From positions 1 through 64,000 of the forward strand of contig NZ_BDBB01000044.1 of assembly GCF_001612765.1 (NCBI RefSeq): a DNA stretch of 64,000 nucleotides, written 5' to 3'. Positions 23,242 to 31,472 of this stretch are shown in pieces. Origin of the DNA: Nocardia arthritidis NBRC 100137. GTDB taxonomy: Bacteria; Actinomycetota; Actinomycetes; Mycobacteriales; Mycobacteriaceae. Each line of letters begins with the position of its first letter. The first letter of the stretch is position 1. The notes under the pieces were generated by a model. The model did no database searches. It was not told where the DNA came from and saw only the letters and a program-made list of their open reading frames with translations. The position numbers and the translations under genes are program-made.

Positions 23242-23442
23242 CAATAACATGGGCAACTTTTTCAGTTGTTGCCCTATCTGTGACGGGCCGTGTGCTGGTT
23301 TGGTTTGATGCTGGCGGCGGTTCGGCGGCGGGTTCCGGGGGTGCGATAGCGGTCAGCGCGGCGGTGGCTTGTGCGGCGGCGGGGAGTGTTTCCGTGGTCA
23401 GTGTGGCGTGGATGGTGGCGCGTTTGGTGTTGTGGTCGTAGA
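23242..23442 (-). pseudogene. Gene fragment truncated by the IS element
   Basis: On the minus strand the bases next to the IS left end read on as FIYDHNTKRATIHATLTTET, then an Ala/Pro-rich stretch, with codon use typical of real genes here. The frame is cut by the IS at 23442 and runs into the attR repeat without a sensible stop. This looks like the 3' part of a gene destroyed by insertion and integration. No family was recognised, and the matching 5' part was not found beyond the IS right end. Confidence 0.4.
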
Positions 23443-23485
23443 TGAACCGCCCCGGCTTTCCTGCCGGTGTTTTACGAGCCGGTAG

Positions 23486-24457
23486 TCACTCGGCCCATCG
23501 GTCTGTGTCAGCGTAGTGCGCTGCCTCGTGCTCGGTCGGTGAGATCATGCCCAGACTCGAATGCAAGCGCCGGTTGTTGTACCACTCGACCCATGCCGCG
23601 GTCGCGTACTCGACATCGGCGATCGTCTTCCACGGACCGTCGTGGAACACCGCCGTGCGGATGCATTCGGCCTTGTAGAGGCCGTTTATGGTCTCCATCA
23701 GGGCGTTGTCGTAGGCGTCGCCGACGCTGCCGATCGATGGGCTGATGCCCTCGATCCGCAGATGCTCGGTGAAGCGGATACTGGTGTATTGAGACCCCGC
23801 ATCGGAATGGCATGTCAACCGACCTCTTTCGACCGGATTACCTTCATGGCCGCGGCGCCACAGCGCCATCCGTAACGGCACATCGACCAGCTCGACGTCC
23901 CGTTTGATCGAGGCACGCCAGCCCACGATCTTCTGGGAGAAGCAGTCCACAATGAACGCGACATACGAAAACGACTGATACGTCCGCACATACGTGAAAT
24001 CTGTCACCCACTTCCGGTCCGGCGCGACCGCGGTGAAGTCCCGGTCAAGTAGATCAGGTGCTCTGGTGTCGGCCGGGTTCGAGATCGTGGTCCTGGCTCG
24101 TTTACCACGCACGACACCGGTCAAGCCGAGCGAGCGCATGGCTCGGTCGACGGCCCCGAACCCGGCGTCGGGGAACAGGGTCCGGCGGATGAGCGCCAGC
24201 ATCTTGCGCCGGCCATAGAGCCCTTCCGGGGTCAGCACACGCTGCCCGGCGGCGTTGGTGGTGAACGCCAGGGTCCGGATCGCGTCCTGGATCAGGGCGT
24301 CGGTCACGGTCCTGGCCGCCGGCCTGTTCCCGGGTCCAGCCGGGGCACACCAGGCCCGCAAGGTTCGTGCCGCGATCTTGAGCCCAGCGGTGCTGAGGGC
24401 GATCAAGATCGACTCGACGGCGTGACCAGCAGCGCGCATCTGGTCGGTGAATGCCAC
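23486..24457 (-). CDS. IS3-family transposase OrfB (DDE domain)
   Basis: A 323-residue catalytic half of the transposase: an HTH-like N-terminal part, then the rve integrase core with D in WVTDFTYVRT, D in CHSDAGSQYTS and E in NALMETINGLYK (DDE intact), and the C-terminal WVEWYNNRRLHSSLG typical of the family. In the -1 frame the sequence also reads upstream of the GTG as PPKPLIVAF, so it is normally made as an OrfAB fusion by ribosomal frameshifting. Confidence 0.9.
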   Translation of the reverse strand: MAFTDQMRAAGHAVESILIALSTAGLKIAARTLRAWCAPAGPGNRPAARTVTDALIQDAIRTLAFTTNAAGQRVLTPEGLYGRRKMLALIRRTLFPDAGFGAVDRAMRSLGLTGVVRGKRARTTISNPADTRAPDLLDRDFTAVAPDRKWVTDFTYVRTYQSFSYVAFIVDCFSQKIVGWRASIKRDVELVDVPLRMALWRRGHEGNPVERGRLTCHSDAGSQYTSIRFTEHLRIEGISPSIGSVGDAYDNALMETINGLYKAECIRTAVFHDGPWKTIADVEYATAAWVEWYNNRRLHSSLGMISPTEHEAAHYADTDRWAE

Positions 24458-24459
24458 GA

Positions 24460-24750
24460 TCAGCGGTTTCGGGGGTCGAGTTCCCCCACGAAGAAAATTG
24501 TCGCCGATTTCAGAATGTCGTTGACCTCACGCAGCCGCTTGTTCTCCGCCCGCAACCGGCGCAACTCGTCGCGTTCGTCGCTGGTCACACCCGGCACCTG
24601 GCCCGCGTCGATCTCTTCCTGCATCACCCAGCGCCGCACCGATTCCCGGGACACGCCGAGGGACTCGGCGACCTGGACATGCACGGCACGCTCGGTCGAG
24701 TACTCCGAGCGGTGCTCCCGCACAAGCCTGACGGCCTGGCTCCGAAGCAC
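24460..24750 (-). CDS. IS3-family transposase OrfA (HTH, leucine zipper)
   Basis: A 96-residue DNA-binding half: HTH (QVAESLGVSRESVRRWVMQ) and a Leu-zipper-like helix (ELRRLRAENKRLREVNDILK). The open frame starts at a GTG (24750). The usual start would be ATG at 24772 (MPKK...), but a run of six A on the coding strand (24761-24766) puts that ATG one base out of frame; with five A it would read MPKKIDPVLRSQAV. So the normal N-terminus is either disabled or depends on slippage. Confidence 0.8.
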   Translation of the reverse strand: MLRSQAVRLVREHRSEYSTERAVHVQVAESLGVSRESVRRWVMQEEIDAGQVPGVTSDERDELRRLRAENKRLREVNDILKSATIFFVGELDPRNR

Positions 24751-24829
24751 TGGGTCGATCTTTTTTGGGCATGGCCCATATCCTTCCTGCTACCCCATAA
24801 CGGGGCGGCAGAAAAGCGGGGGCGGTTCA

Positions 24830-25569
24830 GTCTGAGCCCTGTTCGACGACTTAGTCACGCTCTTCTCCAAGCGCCGCAGTCCGGCGGCGGCGCGAGGTCC
24901 GGTAGGGCCGATGACCCGCAGCCAGGACACCGACCAAGCACGCACTCAAATCCGCTCGTTGATCCGAATCACAATCTTCCACCAAGGACTTCGCCGTGCG
25001 CACGATCACTATTACACGAACGGCCCTCGTCAGGACGACAACGCAAGGCACCAAGGCCATGAGCGAGGTAGGTCCGAGCGCGGACATGCCACATCCTCCG
25101 TGCTGTCCGGCTCAGCAGTCAGAGGCAGGTACATGGATCCTGCGCAACACAATCGGCTTCTCTGCACAGGTGTGGAGCGTAAGCATCCTTGAGACTCGTT
25201 GCAGGACATGCCGGAGACCCACAACATCGAGCCGCGCCCCCGTGCTGGGCACCACCAGAATATAGCCGATCGATGCGGATCCACGACCCCGCAGGATGCC
25301 GACCGCGGGTCGTCGCCGTTCGCATGTTAGACCACGCTTCGCCCAGACCATCAGCTAAAGCCGCCTGACCGACTCCGGCAGGGCATACGATCTGTCAGGC
25401 GGGATACGTACCCAAGATCACCAAGCGTTTTCCAGTTGCGCATATGTTGTGTGTTCTGCCGATTACCGGCACCTGCGACGCTCGATGAAACATGCACCCG
25501 ACATTTGTCGAGGTCATGACCTTCGGGAAGATCGAAGCCCGGGGCTTTCGGCTGGCTACCCGCTGCTGC
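24830..25569. other. Non-coding or decayed stretch
   Basis: 740 bp between the IS right end and a decayed gene. Short frames on both strands show no family sequence. The stretch includes one copy of a 99-bp dispersed repeat (25392-25490). The mixed composition suggests gene remnants. Confidence 0.45.
25392..25490. repeat. Dispersed 99-bp intergenic repeat, copy A
   Basis: It aligns without gaps to 30391-30489 (19 differences in 99 by my count). The block TCAGGCGGGATACGTACCC at its left end recurs with one change at 29012-29030. All copies lie in the gaps of the toxin island. The function is unknown: it could be a conserved promoter or operator, or a remnant of a duplicated segment. Confidence 0.6.
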
Positions 25570-26448
25570 TCACTCGTATTGCGGCACTCGCACCACGACG
25601 ATGCCTGCGACGTTGTCGGGCAGGTTCGATATCACGCGGTCCTCGTTGAAGTCGCCCGTGGTGATCTCAAGGACGTAGCCGGGCGGAGCGTGCCGCAGAG
25701 GGTTGAGCGTGTGCTCGAAGTACCTTAGACCCCAGTGCCCCGTGTCGTCGGGGACGTCGCAGAAGACCGGGCCAAGCTGTTCATGACCGCCATAGTGCTC
25801 GCTTTTGACACTCGTCGATACTGCGCTGAACTGCTCGGAGCGAGCTCTCAACACCCGGTCGATCATCGAACGGGCGACTGCTCGTGTGCCGTCCTGCCGA
25901 TTCTGTAGGAAGTCCGAGAGTTCCGGTGCGAGCTGCTTCTTGAGCGCCGGTATCAGCGGTGGGCTCGCCGGGGGCCGTGTCCACATGTCCTCCAGTGCCA
26001 CAGACCGCCCATAGGTCGACGCAGCGTCACTCACAAGCAGTTCGTCTGCAAGCAGGGCAGGCATCAGGGAGTAGTGCGCTTGACGCAATGGACACAGCGC
26101 CCGCTCCGGTGAACGTCCGGGCAGCGCTCCCACCTCCGGTAGTCACCTGTCCCGAGGTAAAGCGCATATACAGGCAGGAGGCCCAGCGCCGCAGCAGCGG
26201 AACGAAGCACCTCGCGTTGCGAGCGCGCCAGCGTCCGCGCCGTCCACCCACCACCAGACCCAGTCGGCACCACTGAGAACTTCGGCTCGCTGGGTAAACG
26301 GAACGACGGTAACTGCCCGGGAGGTGTGGGCTGTCACGATCTCAGTAATTGTCGTCTCGCTCCACCGCAGGCCCGTCCGCTCGCACGCAGCCATATGCCG
26401 AACGGCCTGGACGCGAGCCCATCTGAACGCATTCTCGACCGAGAACAC
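25570..26448 (-). pseudogene. Frameshifted hypothetical gene (about 290 codons)
   Basis: Three minus-strand frames follow each other and make one protein. The first (26448 to about 26240) runs from MFSVENAFRWARVQAVRHMA to SGADWVWWWVDGADA. The second (to about 26065) carries REVLRSAAAALGLLPVYALY, LGTGDYRRWERC and CVHCVKRTT. The third (to 25570) reads SLMPALLADELLVSDAASTY through to VVVRVPQYE. The fragments join naturally if two single-base shifts are repaired, one near 26230 and one near 26070. Proteins with the WVWWWVDG and YALYLGT segments and a CxxC element are uncharacterised in actinobacteria as far as I know. It is therefore a decayed gene of unknown function. Confidence 0.65.
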
Positions 26449-26454
26449 AAGGAT

Positions 26455-26817
26455 CTACGCGGTGACCACGTTAAGCTCCGAGAGCACGCCTTGGGGATCG
26501 TTGAGATAGCGGTATCCCTCCACTGGGAGATTGAACTGGCCGAGCACGTTCGCCACGGCATCGCGTTCCGCTTCAGTGACCGGGATCCGGCGCTTGATCA
26601 GACTGGCGCACAGCACGTCGACGAGCATCGCCCACTCGCCCACGTCGCTATAGGTCCGGTAGCTTTCGACCAGGTCCGAAGGCAGACGGTCGGCGACGCT
26701 CTCGAGAAGGTCTCGCGAGTCCTTGCTCATCTTGTTGAGCCGACGGTTACGGGCTTCGATAGCTTGCGGATCCCGCTGACGCTTTCGCGCTTCTCGTGCC
26801 GCCCTGTCCGAATTCAT
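26455..26817 (-). CDS. MafI-like immunity protein
   Basis: A 120-residue soluble helical protein with a basic N-terminus (AAREARKRQRD). The core, from DLLESVADRLPSDLVESY through DVGEWAMLVDVLCASLIKRR to the end EGYRYLNDPQGVLSELNVV, has the pattern I associate with the MafI immunity family. It starts 12 bp after the EndoU toxin gene in the toxin-then-immunity order. MafI proteins are known to neutralise EndoU-type toxins of the Neisseria MafB system, which agrees with the neighbour. The family call rests on pattern memory, the role on context. Confidence 0.65.
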   Translation of the reverse strand: MNSDRAAREARKRQRDPQAIEARNRRLNKMSKDSRDLLESVADRLPSDLVESYRTYSDVGEWAMLVDVLCASLIKRRIPVTEAERDAVANVLGQFNLPVEGYRYLNDPQGVLSELNVVTA

Positions 26818-26829
26818 CGCTCTCCTAGC

Positions 26830-28257
26830 CTATTTGATCGGGTCACCATTCGCGTCGTTCCTGACTACACCCTCGCCACCGACGGGGTAACCGGTCACGA
26901 CTGAGCCGTCAGGAGCGACGATGACTTCGATTTGGACGCCGTTGCGGGTGCCGTTCACTTTCCAGTTGCCGTTGTCCTGGAGAACTGGCGGCTGGTCCGG
27001 GTTCTTCGCGACGTCGACTATTCGGTCGATGATCTTGTCGTCTTCCCAGTCATCGGTGTCGGGGAACTCGGTCTTGTTAGGCATTCCAGTCCCGGGCGCG
27101 TGCCCACCACCGTTGATGTCGTCACTCCCGTCGCCGTCGAGGATATGGATCCGTCGTTTCTGAGAAATAGTAATCTTCGCCGGGTCGGGCTTCGCCCCCT
27201 CCACCTTGTCCCACTGGTTCCCGCCACCGCCACCATCGGTCAGCTTGACCGTCATTGCCGCGATACCCTCGAGGGCGGCTTTGGTGCCGCCCTGAGAGAG
27301 GTCGGGGATGGCCGAGAACACACCCGAGCCGGCAGAACCCACGGAAGTGACCGCCTCGTAGATGTGGATGAGGTCACTGGCATGAACAGCAGTGCGGATA
27401 ACCGCTGCCGTCGCCGTGACGACTTCTGTGGTCACCGCAGCGCCACCGGCGGCGGCAGGCCCAGCGGCTACACCGCCTGTTACGACGGCTAGGACCCCGA
27501 CGACCGCGATTGTGACGGCTATCGATGCGGCGAGCTCCTTGTTGGCGTCGGAGACGGCTTTCTGGATGTCGGAGCGCATTTTGTCGAGAGCGTCGTAGTG
27601 TCCCTGGACCGGTCCGTATAACGCTTTCGCGGCCTGAGCCAACAGTTCCGCGGCTTTCTGCAGCGTGGACAGTTTCTCTTCGATCGCAATGATGTTCGGG
27701 TCGGTGCTGTCTGCGAACTTGGCATTGATGCCCTTGATCCGCTCTGCGGCCCCGGTGATGTTCGTGTGCTCGGAGAACGTTTTCCACGTCTCCGCGGCAG
27801 TGTGCAACTTGGTGACGTCCCCGTTGGGGATCTTGCCGACCTTCTCCAGTAATCCCGTGATCGGGCTGTCGATTCCGGATCCGTTGTCTCCCTTGGCGGT
27901 AGCGGGAAGATCCATCCCGGTGTCGTACAGCAGTTCGGACTCTGTTGGACGTGTCGGTTCGGTGCCGCTGGCGGTGGAGCGGTTAGCCTGCCACCAGTTG
28001 TAGCCGGTCGCGGCAAGCACATCACCGTAGCGCTGCAGTGCGTTCGCCAGGGCCGCTGTCAGTTCGACTATATCGCCGGCGTACTGGTCGTAGGCGGTGA
28101 TCCATGCCTGGCACTTCTCGTGGTTGCCTGCCATTCCGCCGCACTCGTGGACCAACGTGGACAGCAATGGGCCCAACGCGAGAGAGATGTCGCTGGCGAG
28201 AAGCTGGCATTTCTTGGCCGCATCGAAGTAGATGCCGGAATCGATGGTCCATCCCAT
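26830..28257 (-). CDS. T7SS polymorphic toxin with C-terminal EndoU RNase domain
   Basis: A 475-residue protein. It has an N-terminal helical ESX-type targeting region (residues 1-~110), a helical middle with a hydrophobic segment (SIAVTIAVVGVLAVVTGGVA, about 245), and a C-terminal bacterial EndoU domain (from ~365). Key residues: H371 in RRIHILDGD, H386 in NGGGHAPGTG, then NKTEFPDTDDW and VVTGYP near the end. EndoU toxins cleave RNA, often tRNA, in competitors. The start at 28257 (MGWTIDSGIYFDA) lies 5 bp after the WXG100 gene. Upstream partners are two WXG100 proteins; the downstream gene is the likely immunity gene. Confidence 0.85.
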   Translation of the reverse strand: MGWTIDSGIYFDAAKKCQLLASDISLALGPLLSTLVHECGGMAGNHEKCQAWITAYDQYAGDIVELTAALANALQRYGDVLAATGYNWWQANRSTASGTEPTRPTESELLYDTGMDLPATAKGDNGSGIDSPITGLLEKVGKIPNGDVTKLHTAAETWKTFSEHTNITGAAERIKGINAKFADSTDPNIIAIEEKLSTLQKAAELLAQAAKALYGPVQGHYDALDKMRSDIQKAVSDANKELAASIAVTIAVVGVLAVVTGGVAAGPAAAGGAAVTTEVVTATAAVIRTAVHASDLIHIYEAVTSVGSAGSGVFSAIPDLSQGGTKAALEGIAAMTVKLTDGGGGGNQWDKVEGAKPDPAKITISQKRRIHILDGDGSDDINGGGHAPGTGMPNKTEFPDTDDWEDDKIIDRIVDVAKNPDQPPVLQDNGNWKVNGTRNGVQIEVIVAPDGSVVTGYPVGGEGVVRNDANGDPIK

Positions 28258-28262
28258 GGGCG

Positions 28263-28559
28263 TTATCCGCCGTTGAGCATCTGCTTGTTGACCTCGGCAG
28301 CGTTGATGTACTTCGTGTGTGCCTTGCGGGCGGCGTCGCTCATGTCGCGGACACCCTCCGCGAACTCCCGTGCGGCTGCGACCCATTTCGTATGCGCTTC
28401 GAAATAGGCCCCGCCTGCGATACTTTCCCAACCGGTACCGGTGAGTCCTGCTACCTTGTCGTCGATGTCGTCGAGGTGATTACTGATGAATCCGGCCAGG
28501 CCGGACAACCTGGCGACGATCTGGTCCAGTTGGTCGACATCGACGGTGAACTCGCTCAT
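28263..28559 (-). CDS. WXG100-family T7SS protein
   Basis: 98 residues starting MSEFTVDVDQLDQIVARLSG, a helix-turn-helix hairpin with GTGWESIAGGAYFEAHTKW at the turn, where the motif reads W-E-S rather than the usual W-x-G. It probably forms a heterodimer with the 114-residue WXG100 protein whose stop overlaps its start by 4 bp (ATGA) and escorts the downstream EndoU toxin through a T7SS. Its C-terminal part (AHTKYINAAEVNKQML) is clearly related to the partner in the second module at 32981. Confidence 0.8.
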   Translation of the reverse strand: MSEFTVDVDQLDQIVARLSGLAGFISNHLDDIDDKVAGLTGTGWESIAGGAYFEAHTKWVAAAREFAEGVRDMSDAARKAHTKYINAAEVNKQMLNGG

Positions 28560-28900
28560 GGAAGCTCCAGGCTGGATGCCGTGGTGTTCAACGCTGATGC
28601 GTTGGTGCAGTCGCGCCTTTCGTAGGTTTGGGCGGAAACACCAAGCTTTTCGGCCATCTCCCTCAACGCCGTGATGATCTGACCTCCCCCATCGCGGACC
28701 TCGGACCACCCTGCGCAGAAGTCGGTCGCTGCGCCGCCAGACCAGCCCCCGTCGAGCAAAACCGCGACGTCCTGAGCTACGGACCGCAGGGCGGACTGCA
28801 AGGATTCCGCTAGCTCGTAGGTGTATTGCCCAACCTCTCTAACCTCCTCTGGCACAACCGAAATGCTTGCGCCGGAGGCTGAAGCTCCCCCATCAGTCAT
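28556..28900 (-). CDS. WXG100-family T7SS protein, first gene of module 1
   Basis: 114 residues from MTDGGASASGASISVVPEEV; the WxG turn is in LLDGGWSGGAATDFCAGW. It ends with YERRDCTNASALN, similar to YEFRDGTNADGLT of the first gene in module 2 (33286), showing that the two modules are paralogous. It is the promoter-proximal gene of WXG100, WXG100, EndoU toxin and immunity. Confidence 0.8.
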   Translation of the reverse strand: MTDGGASASGASISVVPEEVREVGQYTYELAESLQSALRSVAQDVAVLLDGGWSGGAATDFCAGWSEVRDGGGQIITALREMAEKLGVSAQTYERRDCTNASALNTTASSLELP

Positions 28901-29011
28901 GGCAGGACCGTAGCGATCACCTCCAGGGGTGTCAATCCCGCTGCGTGATGCAACGCAAAACCCCGTCCGACACCGCTCGCTCAACCACACAGTGTCGTAC
29001 TGATTAGTCCC

Positions 29012-29030
29012 TCAGGTGGGATACGTACCC
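29012..29030. repeat. Short copy of the dispersed intergenic motif
   Basis: TCAGGTGGGATACGTACCC differs by one base from the left end of repeat copy A. It lies 111 bp upstream of the first WXG100 gene of module 1. Its centre TACGTA within GGGATACGTACCC is nearly palindromic, as a regulator site might be. The rest of 28901-29261 shows no gene. Confidence 0.5.
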
Positions 29031-29261
29031 GTGTGGCGCATTCGGAGGCGACCTACCTGCTACTCATCGAGGGCAGCTGCTGGGCGTACATGGAGTTACC
29101 CATGTACTCACGAGTCAATTGTCGCCCGTCGGGACCAAGCTGCCTCTGCCAGTGTTCAGGGCGAGCGCCCCTCGCGAAACCGGCGGGCCCCGGACATTGT
29201 CTAGGCGCCTGCCTCGAATAAATGACTGGAGGTCCGCGGCGCTCCAACCGATGATCGTGCA

Positions 29262-30200
29262 ATGTCCGGTAGTGAAGGCACCGCGAGTCGGATCGAGTGG
29301 CATAAGTTGCCGGAGCCGGTACGTACCGGGATCGAGGTCCGCCTCGGCGCGCCGGTGCGGTCGGCGGTCACGCAGACGGGCGGGTACAGCCACGGCGCGG
29401 CCGTGCGGCTGCTGTTGAACGACGGCCGCAGAGCGTTCGCCAAGGTGATCAACTGTGATGACAAACTGTGCGGGATGTACCAGACCGAGGCACGCACCGC
29501 AGCGCGGCTACCGCCCACGGTCCCGACACCGGCGGTCCAGTTCACCGCCGAGCTCGCCGGGTGGTTCGTCATGGTGTTCGACGACGTCGCGGGCTGCCAT
29601 CCGCGTCTCGATAAGCCGGCCGAGCTGGATGCGGTGCTCACGGCGGTGGAGCAGTTGGCGAACGTGCTGACGCCCAGCCCGATCCGCGATGTGCCTGCGA
29701 TGGCCGACAGCTACGGGCCGGAGCTGAACTGCTGGCGGCACTTCGCCGAGCACGGGCCGCCCGTCGACTTGGACAGTTGGTCGCTGCGCAATCTGGATCG
29801 GCTGGCCGAGTTGGAATCGACCTGGCCCGAAGCCACCGACGGCACAACCCTGCTGCATACAGATCTGCGGCCGGACAACATGCTCCTTCGTCCCGACGGC
29901 ACAGTCGTGGTGATCGACTGGGCCTGGCCCTGCGTCGGCGCCGCCTGGCTCGAACTCGTGTCGCTGGCACCCTCGATCGCCGCCAGCGGGATCGACCCCG
30001 ACCCGATCCTTGCGGCCCATCCGCTGACCCGCACAACCGACTCCGCCGCCGTCGATGCCTTTCTCTGTGCACTGGTCGGCTACTGGGTGCACAACAGCCG
30101 GATGCCCCCACCTCCACATTCGCCGAAACTGCGCCGTCACCAAGCATGTTCGGCGCAAGTGTCGGGAGAATGGCTGCGTCGACGACTTGCATGGCCGTAG
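29262..30200 (+). CDS. Aminoglycoside phosphotransferase-family kinase
   Basis: A 312-residue protein with an APH/choline-kinase fold. It has a Gly-rich start (TQTGGYSHGAAVRLLL), a nucleotide-binding lysine in RRAFAKVIN, the catalytic loop LLHTDLRPDNMLL (H-x-D-x4-N) and the metal-binding VVIDWAWP. Many paralogues act on small molecules other than aminoglycosides, so no resistance is claimed. It is transcribed opposite to the flanking toxin modules and probably is a passenger gene of the island. The ribosome site before the ATG is weak. Confidence 0.8.
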   Translation: MSGSEGTASRIEWHKLPEPVRTGIEVRLGAPVRSAVTQTGGYSHGAAVRLLLNDGRRAFAKVINCDDKLCGMYQTEARTAARLPPTVPTPAVQFTAELAGWFVMVFDDVAGCHPRLDKPAELDAVLTAVEQLANVLTPSPIRDVPAMADSYGPELNCWRHFAEHGPPVDLDSWSLRNLDRLAELESTWPEATDGTTLLHTDLRPDNMLLRPDGTVVVIDWAWPCVGAAWLELVSLAPSIAASGIDPDPILAAHPLTRTTDSAAVDAFLCALVGYWVHNSRMPPPPHSPKLRRHQACSAQVSGEWLRRRLAWP

Positions 30201-30390
30201 CCGCCACACGACTTTATCGGTGATGATTCTCTGATTCGGGTTGTGTTCGGCCTACAGTTGGTAGTCGACTTCGATCACCAGCCGACCATCCGAAAACCGC
30301 AGGTCGTCCCCGTTCCCATGTTCGATGTGCCCCGCCGTGGGCACGACGTACATGGGAACGGTGAACCGATCCGTGCGGACGCACCGCAAA

Positions 30391-30489
30391 TTGTCAGACC
30401 GGATACGCACCCACTATGACCAGGCGTTTTACAGTTGCCCATGTTCTGCGTGTCCTGCCGAGTACCGGTACCTGCGACTCTCTATGAAA
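30391..30489. repeat. Dispersed 99-bp intergenic repeat, copy B
   Basis: An ungapped counterpart of 25392-25490, about 80% identical by eye, with conserved blocks GGATACG, GCGTTTT and TACCGG, then ACCTGCGAC and ATGAAA. It lies downstream of the phosphotransferase gene. The remainder of 30201-30709 contains no recognisable gene. Confidence 0.6.
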
Positions 30490-30709
30490 TCGCTACCGCC
30501 ACAACTAAATTGATCGGCATGATCACCACAACTTCGACCCTTCTCGACTTCCTGCCCGCTGCCTCCAGAAACCCTGGCAGGACTTCCCCGAAGGTCAGAC
30601 TTGTTCGGGTGTGATTACGCCGGGCGTGACTTTGCCTGCCTCTCTAGCCGCGAGGATAACCTGCGACGCTATCGGTAGGGGCATCAGTCGGTAGCGCAGC
30701 GTCTGGCTT

Positions 30710-31138
30710 TCAGCTGGTCCAGCCTCCGTAGAGGTTGCGGCGTTCGAAGAAGGCGTCGTCGGCTTCCTGCGCAGCCGCTTCGTCCAGCGGTCGGCGCTGT
30801 TGGCTAGTCCTCGCCTCCGGAGCCAGGAGTAGCTTCGCCTGGTCGAGAAGACGCGGGTCGGCCTTCTGCAGAAGTCGTTCGATCTTGGACTTGATGTCGG
30901 AGCGGGCTTTGCTGTGGCAATCACGCACAGCGCCCGCAAGCTGGCTGCTGGTCCATTTCATCGCCGCCGGCGCGATTTGCAAGCTGCTGATCTCACCGCT
31001 GGCATCGACTTCCATGAGGACTCCGCGGACTTCGCCGTGCCCGCGGAGTTCGGCTGCTTTCTCGGTCAATCGCTCGCCGTGGCGGCGGATCTCGGTGAGC
31101 TGTTGTTGAAGCTGCTACTCCCATTGCTCCATGTTGGT
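30710..31138 (-). pseudogene. YbaB/EbfC-like protein gene with an early stop
   Basis: From ATG 31138 the frame reads MTNMEQWE and then TAG at 31112-31114. The same frame continues QLQQQLTEIRRHGERLTEKA and, after AELRG, reads GEVRGVLMEVDASGEISSLQ to 30710. The protein after the stop has the helix-strand pattern of nucleoid-associated YbaB/EbfC-like proteins found beside T7SS genes in Nocardia and Mycobacterium. So a nonsense mutation (or sequencing error) interrupts codon 9; a TTG at 31069 could give a shortened product of 119 residues. It belongs to the 3' end of module 2. Confidence 0.6.
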
Positions 31139-31236
31139 CATGAGCAGTCCACCTCCCAAGTGAGTGTGTGCTGTGACTGTCGCCACGGCGTGTAGAAGCT
31201 CGCCGCCTGGGGCGGCATCCTCACACGCGGGTCAGG

Positions 31237-31470
31237 TCAGCTCACACTCATACCGCGTTCCGGCCATGCGTTGGACTCGCTGTACACGGAGTTGATCTTC
31301 CTGGACGCCTTGAGGAAGGTGTAGTCGACGTCGCCGTCGACCGGCTGGGCTGTCCGAGAAGCTTTGTCCATGGCCAGTTTCCTTGTCAAAGTCCCCGGGT
31401 CATCACCGAACTCGTACACGACGACTTCTGGACTCTCGGACTCTTTGGCGAAGTACACGATTGCTGCCAT
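31237..31470 (-). CDS. Candidate immunity protein for the module 2 toxin
   Basis: A 77-residue, acidic to neutral protein (MAAIVYFAKESESPEVVVYE, then FGDDPGTLTRKL and, near the C-terminus, NAWPERGMSVS) that begins 2 bp after the toxin stop. No family recognised. Immediate downstream position, small size and lack of a signal peptide are typical for cytosolic immunity proteins of polymorphic toxins, so the role is inferred from place. An alternative start three codons earlier (MVSMAAI) exists. Confidence 0.6.
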   Translation of the reverse strand: MAAIVYFAKESESPEVVVYEFGDDPGTLTRKLAMDKASRTAQPVDGDVDYTFLKASRKINSVYSESNAWPERGMSVS

Positions 31471-31472
31471 GC

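Larger units (their letters stand above)
23443..24829 (-). mobile_element. IS3-family insertion sequence, ~1.39 kb
   Basis: Imperfect terminal inverted repeats define the ends: left TGAACCGCCCCGGCTTTCCT, right (complement) TGAACCGCCCCCGCTTTTCT. Inside are orfA (HTH) and orfB (DDE integrase core) in the -1 overlapping arrangement of IS3 elements. The 3-4 bp flanks (TAGA on the left, GTCT on the right) do not match, so no target duplication is visible. One flank may have been lost or rearranged. Confidence 0.85.

Noticed and set aside
23443..24829. Target-site duplication of the IS3 element
   Set aside because: The bases flanking the inverted repeats (TAGA and GTCT) differ, so no duplication is claimed.
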